This document shows, one piece after another, positions 58,820 through 64,000 of a stretch of 64,000 nt of DNA (positions are counted from its first letter, which is position 1; every line of letters starts with the position of its first letter). A model generated the notes under the pieces. That model did no database searches, was not told the DNA's origin, and was given only the letters and a program-made list of their open reading frames with translations. The stretch covers positions 21,923-85,922 of the forward strand of contig NZ_MPIN01000024.1 in assembly GCF_001887355.1 (NCBI RefSeq), written 5' to 3'. The position numbers and the translations under genes are program-made. Source of the stretch: Cystobacter ferrugineus (GTDB taxonomy: Bacteria; Myxococcota; Myxococcia; Myxococcales; Myxococcaceae).

Positions 58820-60520
58820 TCACCGGATGAAGCGGGAGAGGGCCCGGAGCCAGACGACCACCGCCTCCGCGCCCGCGTCGGGCAGACCGAGGGCGCGCTC
58901 GCCGAGGTAGCTGGCGCGTCCCAGACGGGGCTTCATCCGCGCCGTGGCCTCGGCTCCCCGCTCGGCGGCGAGGAGGGCCTCCGCCCAGGCCTCGGCGGGC
59001 GTACCTCCCGCCTGGAGCTCCCGGAAGAAGATGTCCGCGGCGGGGCGCAGGGCATCGATCATCGTGCGATCCCCAGGACCGGCGCCGCCCAGTTCGGCCA
59101 CCGCCTCGACTCCCGCCTGGAAGGCCTCGGCCCAGGCGCGGGCATCGGGCTGGGGATGGTCCGCCAGCCGGCGGGAGGCGCGCAGCAGGGCGGTGGCGTA
59201 GAAGGGCCCCGAGCTGCCGCCGATGGCGCGGCGCAGGGCCTCGCTGAGCGCCATCAGGGCCCGAGAGGGGCTCGTCCAGGAGGACGGGGGGAGGGCCCGG
59301 ATCGCCGCCGCGCCCCGCACGAGGCTGATGCCAAGATCTCCGTCGCCCGCCGCGCCATCGAGCTCGGTCAGGCGTGTCTCGGCGGCGTCGAACGCATCGG
59401 CGATCGCGAGCAGCGCCTGGTGGACGGGCTCCATGTCCGCGGGGCGTGACTCGGTGGCATCGGAGGCGTGTGCCACGGGGCGAGCGGGCGCGATCCTGCG
59501 CGCGGGGGCGAACCGTCCGGAGCCCGGCCAGGCGGGGGCGGAGGTGGCCGCGTCGAGCCGGTGCAGCCGCTCGTCGTCCACCTTCATCAGGGACAGGGAG
59601 CAGCCGGGCATCTCCAGGGCCGTGAGGAACTCGCCGCTCCAGGCCCGCTCCACGGTGATGCCCCGCTCGCGCAGGAAGGCCAGGGCGCGGCGGGCGATGA
59701 TCGCCAGCTCCTGGGCCGGGGTGCCGCCCAGCCCGTTGATGAGCAGGACCACGCGGTCACCCGCGCCGAGGCGCTGATCATCGACGATGGCGGAGAGCAG
59801 GGTGTCCGTCAGGACATTGGCGGGCTGGAGGGGGACGCGGCGGACGCCTTGTTCGCCATGGATGCCGAGCCCCAGCTCCATCTCGTCCTCGCCGAGCGTG
59901 AAGCCGGGACGGCCCGCGGCGGGCACGGTGCAGGCGCCGAGGCCCACGCCCATGGTGCCCAGCGCGCTGGCGGCCGCGGCGGCTTCCCGGGCGACCTGCG
60001 CGAGCGAGGCGCCGGAAGCGGAGGCGGCGCCGGCCACCTTGTGCACGAGGACGGTGCCCGCGATGCCCCGGCGCCGCGAGGGCTCGACGGTGTCGCGCAG
60101 GGAGACGTCGTCGGAGACGATGACGATTTCCGTGGGGATGCCCTCGGAGCGGGCCAGCTCGGCGGCGAGGCCGAAGTTGAGCCGGTCTCCGGTGTAGTTC
60201 TTCACCACGAGGAGGGCTCCGGCGGGCCCGGCGACGGCGCGGATGGCGGCGAGGACCGAGTCGGTGCTCGGGGAGGTGAACACATCGCCGGCGACCGCGG
60301 CGTGCAGCATGCCGGGCCCCACGTAGCCGGCGTGGGCGGGCTCGTGTCCGCTGCCGCCTCCGGAGAGCACGGCGACCTGGCGCGCGGCGGGGTCGGCGGG
60401 AAGGTCGGAGCGCATCACGACGGCTTCACCCTCGAGCAGCGCGAGCCCTGGATGGAGCGAGACGAGACCTTCGAGCATCTCCCCCACGACGGCGCGGGGA
60501 TCATTGATGAGCTTCTTCAT
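58820..60520 (-). CDS. dhaKL: ATP-dependent dihydroxyacetone kinase (DhaK-DhaL fusion)
   Basis: A 566-aa single-chain kinase. The DhaK half (residues ~1-335) holds the substrate-binding His221 (GLGIHGEQG), which forms a covalent hemiaminal with dihydroxyacetone, and the phosphate-side loop VLSGGGSGHEPAHAGYVG. A Pro/Ala linker leads to the DhaL half (about 365-566) with the ADP-Mg aspartates in LDGAAGDGDLG (388-395) and GGSSGPFYATALL. It phosphorylates dihydroxyacetone or glyceraldehyde for glycolysis, using ATP rather than PTS. Normal length for the fused type. It converges on the MoxR operon, with the ends 16 nt apart. Confidence 0.95.
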   Translation of the reverse strand: MKKLINDPRAVVGEMLEGLVSLHPGLALLEGEAVVMRSDLPADPAARQVAVLSGGGSGHEPAHAGYVGPGMLHAAVAGDVFTSPSTDSVLAAIRAVAGPAGALLVVKNYTGDRLNFGLAAELARSEGIPTEIVIVSDDVSLRDTVEPSRRRGIAGTVLVHKVAGAASASGASLAQVAREAAAAASALGTMGVGLGACTVPAAGRPGFTLGEDEMELGLGIHGEQGVRRVPLQPANVLTDTLLSAIVDDQRLGAGDRVVLLINGLGGTPAQELAIIARRALAFLRERGITVERAWSGEFLTALEMPGCSLSLMKVDDERLHRLDAATSAPAWPGSGRFAPARRIAPARPVAHASDATESRPADMEPVHQALLAIADAFDAAETRLTELDGAAGDGDLGISLVRGAAAIRALPPSSWTSPSRALMALSEALRRAIGGSSGPFYATALLRASRRLADHPQPDARAWAEAFQAGVEAVAELGGAGPGDRTMIDALRPAADIFFRELQAGGTPAEAWAEALLAAERGAEATARMKPRLGRASYLGERALGLPDAGAEAVVVWLRALSRFIR

Positions 60521-60673
60521 TGTCGTCTCCAGGGCGGAGGAGGGATGGGCCGCGCCACGGCGGACGCGGGCAGTGAAGGTGGACGCGAGGCATGAACCGC
60601 GTCAAGCGCGATCGCGCCGCGGGGCGGAGGGCGGGCCATTGAACTGTTCGCGCGGAGCGGGGAGCATCGGGCC

Positions 60674-61072
60674 ATGGCCGGAATCCGCGAGGACTACATC
60701 GAGCGAATGATCAAGCAACTCGTCTCCGCGCTGGCGGCCATCGCGAAGGCGGGAAGGGGTCAGAAAACGGACGAGGCGCTCGAACTCGTGCGGCAGACGA
60801 GCTTGTCGTTGTTCGGGATGGAGTACCGCATGCTCATCACCTTCGATGCGGCGTCGGTGGCGGAGCTTCTCGGGACTCCCGAGAAGATCCTGGCCCTGGT
60901 CAGGCTGTTGAACGCGGAGGCGGACCTGCTCGCGCAGAGTGGGGACGTGGAGGGGGTGGCACATCGCCTGGGTCATGCGCTCGCGTTGTCGCGGCACGCA
61001 CAGGCCATGAAGGCGACTCCCGAGGGTGAAGTGCTCCTCCAGGCGGTGAGTGACCGACTGGCCGCGCTTTGA
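60674..61072 (+). CDS. Small helical protein (DUF6483-like)
   Basis: A 132-aa all-helical protein: YIERMIKQLVSALAAIAKAG, then EYRMLITFDAASVAELLGTP, LVRLLNAEADLLAQSGDVEG and ALALSRHAQAMKATPEGEVL, a TPR-like pattern. The opening resembles DUF6483, a small family of unknown role; I hold that match loosely. It ends 13 nt before the Imm11 gene, and its last codons overlap an alternative upstream start of that gene. Confidence 0.65.
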   Translation: MAGIREDYIERMIKQLVSALAAIAKAGRGQKTDEALELVRQTSLSLFGMEYRMLITFDAASVAELLGTPEKILALVRLLNAEADLLAQSGDVEGVAHRLGHALALSRHAQAMKATPEGEVLLQAVSDRLAAL

Positions 61073-61085
61073 CGGTACTGAACCC

Positions 61086-61658
61086 ATGGAGCGACGCTTT
61101 TTCCGGCTAGGCATTGACGTGTATGTGGCGGGGCGCTGGTACCTGGGAGAGCCTACCCACCTCACCGGGCAGGCGTTGGATGACGTTTGGGAGTTTTGCC
61201 ATGGTCGGCCCGTTGAGGTTCGCGAGAGATTGCGCGTCCCGATTGACCGCCCCGGGAAGCCACTGGACTTCGACACGGCCGGAGTGGGACAAGCCCCCAT
61301 CGCCAACGCACGAGTGGCCTCTGTCTTCCGCGAGATGGCCCCCAACGATGTTCAGCTTTTTCCGATCGAGGTACAAGGACGGGAAGAGACTTACTATCTT
61401 GTGAATGTGGCGCGGACAGTCCGGTGCATTGACGACAAGGCGAGCGCTGAAGTCCAGTTCTACGGTGCGGAAGATGGGTGGACAGAGCGGAGCGGGGAGT
61501 ACCGCTCGGTTATTGGCTTGCGTATTGACAAGTCGACGGTTGGAGATGCTCGCGTATTCCGGCCTTGGGGATGGCCCCCGCCAGTCATTGTCGATGAGGA
61601 GATCAAAGAAGCCCTGGAGCGAACTGGCATGGTGGGCGGGCAATTCGACGAGGTTTGA
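61086..61658 (+). CDS. Imm11-family (DUF1629) immunity protein
   Basis: A 190-aa Imm11-type protein: RRFFRLGIDVYVAGRWYLGE, GKPLDFDTAGVGQAPIANAR, VRCIDDKASAEVQFY and EYRSVIGLRIDKSTVGDARV, then FRPWGWPPPVIVDEEIKEALE. Myxobacterial genomes carry many such proteins next to polymorphic toxin genes, where they neutralise the toxin. Here no intact toxin is adjacent: an 18-codon gene start follows after 9 nt and a broken SitA-like lipoprotein lies 300 bp on. The ATG at 61086 is chosen because homology begins there; the ribosome site is weak. Its codon use is less GC-biased than its neighbours, as usual for mobile immunity genes. Confidence 0.85.
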   Translation: MERRFFRLGIDVYVAGRWYLGEPTHLTGQALDDVWEFCHGRPVEVRERLRVPIDRPGKPLDFDTAGVGQAPIANARVASVFREMAPNDVQLFPIEVQGREETYYLVNVARTVRCIDDKASAEVQFYGAEDGWTERSGEYRSVIGLRIDKSTVGDARVFRPWGWPPPVIVDEEIKEALERTGMVGGQFDEV

Positions 61659-61667
61659 GATATCGCC

Positions 61668-61724
61668 ATGTCCTTGTCTCTTGAGCAGTTGATTGCGATC
61701 GCGAACAGATACTCCCGGAGATGA
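61668..61724 (+). pseudogene. N-terminal remnant of a gene after Imm11
   Basis: ATG 61668 opens 9 nt after the Imm11 stop and reads MSLSLEQLIAIANRYSRR, then a TGA. It looks like the start of a normal protein cut short. No continuation is seen in the other frames for more than ~20 codons (EAPIEDGAGLTLLRQDSEG in another frame near 61728 may be part of it). The rest of 61725-61961 holds nothing I can support. Confidence 0.4.
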
Positions 61725-61961
61725 GGAGGCTCCCATCGAAGATGGGGCTGGACTAACACTACTGCGTCAGGATTCCGAAGGGTGAACAGGTTGGCTTCGC
61801 GCCCCCTGGTCTCGAAGGTGCCGCGACGCGGGTCTGTATGTAGACCGGTCACCCGTTACATTTTCCACTATCTACCCAACCCGATGGCTTGACGGGCGTA
61901 CCCACATTTCTTTGTAATTCCGGAACAACGGCTTTAGCCGCGTCGCTTCCGGAGGTGCGCC

Positions 61962-62601
61962 GTGTCCACCCGTCTTCCTGGCGCTCGCCCCAAGGACACG
62001 CGTCAGAGCCCCCGCGTTGGTTCCTGGGCCCTCCTCGTCCTCTTCCAGTTCTCCTGCGTCACGGGCATCCCACACGGGAGTTTTGTCGGCTACCGCTACA
62101 ACTCGCTGACGCCCCCACTGGCTCCCAAAGAACCTGTGGCCACTGCGGCGGAGCCCGGCTTCGGGTCCGCCACCGTGTTCGTCGCGGACTTTATGGAGCC
62201 CGGCTCCATCTCCACCCGGCCGGTGCCCATTCCCAGGGCCGAGTTCCAACAGGCCTTCCTGCGCCTCTCCCGCGACGTGCGGCTGGGGACGAAGACTCCC
62301 CAAGCGGCCGCCCGGGAGTTGCTCCACCTCCTGCCGCCACCCGATGGCGTCGAGACGGTAGACAGCAAGGGAGACTGGCTGCTGGAAGTGTATCGCGACC
62401 AGGCCTACACCCTGGTGCCCGAGCGCCAGGAAGGCCCGGTGGTCCTCACCCCGCGGCGGATGAAGCCCTGAGGGTCAGGTACCTCCAGTGGTGTGTGCCC
62501 CGTGGAGGTGGCGACTGCCTGGGCCTGCTGGACGACGGGCCCTACCTGCGCACGGATGACCGGCGGGCGTTCGCCCTGGCCTTCGGCCACGTGCCCAGCG
62601 T
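61962..62601 (+). pseudogene. SitA-like (TIGR02269) lipoprotein toxin, frameshifted and cut by an IS21 element
   Basis: A GTG start with GGAGG 7 nt upstream leads to a lipoprotein-type signal (SWALLVLFQFSC) and RPVPIPRAEFQQAFLRLSRD, typical of the TIGR02269/SitA paralogues that pass between myxobacterial cells by TraA/B outer-membrane exchange. The frame ends at TGA 62469-62471. The homologous sequence goes on in another frame as EALRVRYLQWC, GGGDCLGLLDDGPYLRTDD and RRAFALAFGHV, so a frameshift lies just before. Homology then stops at about 62600 where the IS21-type end repeats begin, so the toxic C-terminal domain is gone. Confidence 0.7.
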
Positions 62602-62644
62602 CAATTACTTTTTCCCCTTGGCGACAATTACACTTCCCCATCGG
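62602..62644. repeat. Tandem 20-bp IS21 terminal repeats
   Basis: CAATTACTTTTTCCCCTTGG (62602-62621) and CAATTACACTTCCCCATCGG (62625-62644), about 15 of 20 identical. Multiple inner repeats near the tips are typical of IS21 elements, where IstA binds. Confidence 0.65.
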
Positions 62645-62736
62645 GTTGATGTTCTGACTGCGTTCACTTTATCGTCGCCGTAGTCGTCGCTACGTCCGTC
62701 GGAGCCTCTGGGTCGGTCACCTCCTGTGCCGTGGTG

Positions 62737-63564
62737 TTACTCGTCCCCGGGCGCCTTACGCAGGGCCTTGTCGACCGTCTCCCGGCTCTTGGCCTTCTCG
62801 CTGCGGTAGCTGTCGCCGGTGAGCTCCAGAATCAGCGCGTGGTGCACCACCCGGTCAATCGCCGCCGCCGTCGTCATCGCGTCCTTGAAGATTCGGTCCC
62901 ACTGCGAAAACACCAGGTTGCTCGTAATCAGGACGCTCCTGCGCTCGTAGCGCTGGGCCAGGAAGGTAAACAGCACCTCCATCTCCTCCCGGTCCTGTTG
63001 GATGTAGCCGATGTCGTCGAGGATGACCGCGTCGTACCCGTCCAGCCGTCGCAGCTCCTTCTCCAGCAAGAGGTTCTTCTTGGCCGCCAGCAGCCGCTGC
63101 ACCAGCAGCACCGCCGGCACGAAGAGCACCTCGTAACCACGCTGCACCAACTCGTGGCCGATGGCGCTCACCACGTGCGTCTTGCCGCGGCCCGGCAGCC
63201 CGAAGGCCAGCACGTTCTCCGCGCGCTCGACGAAGCCCCCCTCGCACAGGGCCGGGAGCTGGCGGCGCACCTTGGCTGGCAGCTTCTCCTGCTCGAGCGT
63301 GGCGAGCGTCTTGTCCGCGGACAGCCCCGAGGCCTTGAGCAGCCGCTCAATGCGTCGGCCCCGGCGCTCGCTCAGCTCCAGCTCCACCAACTGGCGCAGG
63401 TAGTGCGGGCACGTCCAGCCCTCCTGCCCGGCTCGCCTGGCCAGCTCCTCGTGGTGGGCGGCGAATGCCGGCAGCTTCAGCGCTCGCAGCAGCATGGCCA
63501 GCGTCTGCTGCTGCTCGTCGGCGGCTCCTGCCGCTGCTCGCAAGGACGTGGAGGGGGTGCTCAT
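62737..63564 (-). CDS. istB: IstB helper ATPase of IS21 family
   Basis: A 275-aa IstB. The AAA+ Walker A is FGLPGRGKTH (121-130; the usual Gly-Thr of GxxGTGKT is Gly-Arg here) and Walker B is DAVILDDIGYI, followed by the sensor LITSNLVFSQWDRIFKD. It loads on target DNA and directs the IstA transposase. The start codon ATG overlaps the istA stop by 4 bp, the standard translational coupling for this family. The frame is intact, so the element may be mobile. Confidence 0.95.
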   Translation of the reverse strand: MSTPSTSLRAAAGAADEQQQTLAMLLRALKLPAFAAHHEELARRAGQEGWTCPHYLRQLVELELSERRGRRIERLLKASGLSADKTLATLEQEKLPAKVRRQLPALCEGGFVERAENVLAFGLPGRGKTHVVSAIGHELVQRGYEVLFVPAVLLVQRLLAAKKNLLLEKELRRLDGYDAVILDDIGYIQQDREEMEVLFTFLAQRYERRSVLITSNLVFSQWDRIFKDAMTTAAAIDRVVHHALILELTGDSYRSEKAKSRETVDKALRKAPGDE

Positions 63565-64000
63565 GAGGCCACCTCCCGCTGCTCCACCAGCAGCGCGTCA
63601 TAGCTGCTCAGGTCCACCTCGGGCTGTGCCAGCTCGGGCACCTCGGGCCGGGCTGGCGCCACCAGCGCCTTCACCTGCTCGGCACCGCGCAGGCCGCCCT
63701 CGGCCAGCAGTCGCGCCAGCACCTGCTCCACCTGAGCTTCCAGCGTGGAGGCTGCCAGGTGAAGAATCCGCAGGTACTCCACGTCCGCGGCTCTCCCCTC
63801 GTGTACCCGCTGCAACTCGTCGTACGCCTGGCGGAATACCAGCGAAGGGAAGAGGTCCTCCCGGTAGCGGTACTGCGCGAAGGCCCCTGGCTTCCGCACC
63901 AGCGACCAGATGATGTGCCGGTAGTTGATGCGGTGCCCGTTGCGGCCCACCAGCCTGTCCACCACCAGCTGCGGCTTTCCCGCGTGCAGCACCTCCAGCC
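63561..64000 (-). CDS. istA: IstA transposase, C-terminal part (5' end outside window)
   Basis: The frame is open to the window edge, leaving about 146 residues. YRHIIWSLVRKPGAFAQYRY, REDLFPSLVFRQAYDEL and the helical tail before AQPEVDLSSYDALL match the C-terminus of IS21 IstA, which lies after the DDE core. The catalytic domain is outside the window. It ends 4 bp inside istB. Intact as far as visible. Confidence 0.92.
   Translation of the reverse strand, partial: LEVLHAGKPQLVVDRLVGRNGHRINYRHIIWSLVRKPGAFAQYRYREDLFPSLVFRQAYDELQRVHEGRAADVEYLRILHLAASTLEAQVEQVLARLLAEGGLRGAEQVKALVAPARPEVPELAQPEVDLSSYDALLVEQREVAS

Larger units (their letters stand above)
62592..64000 (-). mobile_element. IS21-family insertion sequence (right end outside window)
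   Basis: istB and partial istA on the minus strand plus end-type repeats at 62602-62644 define the element's istB-side end at roughly 62592-62602. It sits inside the SitA-like gene. The other end, beyond istA, is outside the window, so target duplications cannot be checked. Confidence 0.75.

Overview
The window is high-GC DNA with strong third-position GC bias and long antisense shadow frames. Its gene content points to a cellulolytic, predatory myxobacterium of the Cystobacterineae (Cystobacter, Archangium or Melittangium-like): a DUF2381/TIGR02268 protein, a TIGR02269/SitA-type lipoprotein toxin, an Imm11 protein, many secreted lipoproteins with Cys-rich or beta-propeller modules, and orphan serine/threonine kinase and MCP genes. 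This is an inference from gene families; no rRNA or other species marker is present.

Layout. 1-20 kb is a secretory and polysaccharide-degrading region. It holds a diheme cytochrome, a free-standing PheRS-like ligase, a GH140-like lipoprotein, an ester cyclase with a LysR regulator, a PhoX-like lipoprotein followed by a diheme cytochrome, an AA10 lytic monooxygenase facing a TetR/CXXCH-lipoprotein pair, an MCP, and a GH74-X2-CBM3 xyloglucanase. 20-36 kb is a run of small regulated units. A SoxR faces an ABM monooxygenase and flavin reductase across a consensus SoxR operator, and a WYL regulator faces a DHFR-like reductase across a 9-bp inverted repeat. AraC/imine reductase, TetR/epimerase, a nucleoside deaminase, a GH43 lipoprotein and a 928-aa propeller protein follow. 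A transposase scar and a decayed gene lie among them.

36.3-46.0 kb is an accessory island with AT-rich stretches, bounded on the right by tRNA-Glu and tRNA-Lys. It contains a three-repeat lipoprotein, a DUF2381/kinase/lipoprotein operon whose kinase is interrupted by an in-frame TAG, small orphan genes separated by strong terminators, two candidate small RNAs with complete promoters and terminators, an XRE regulator with an 11-bp inverted repeat, an IS4-family transposase, and a broken second copy of the ABA4-like gene found intact at 19.5 kb.

46-61 kb looks like core genome: tRNAs, greB, a PIN-PhoH ATPase, DUF493, a methyltransferase, a lipid kinase, dnaK, a MoxR ATPase/VWA/PspA-like three-gene operon, and dihydroxyacetone kinase. 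61-64 kb is a kin-competition scrap heap: an Imm11 immunity gene, an 18-codon gene remnant, and a SitA-like toxin pseudogene that is frameshifted and then cut by an IS21-family element (istB, partial istA) running off the window.

The most unusual items are the free-standing PheRS-like ligase, the island with its two small-RNA candidates and repeat lipoprotein, the kinase nonsense codon, and the MoxR/VWA/PspA-like operon. All calls come from reading the sequence and remembered family features; no database search was run.
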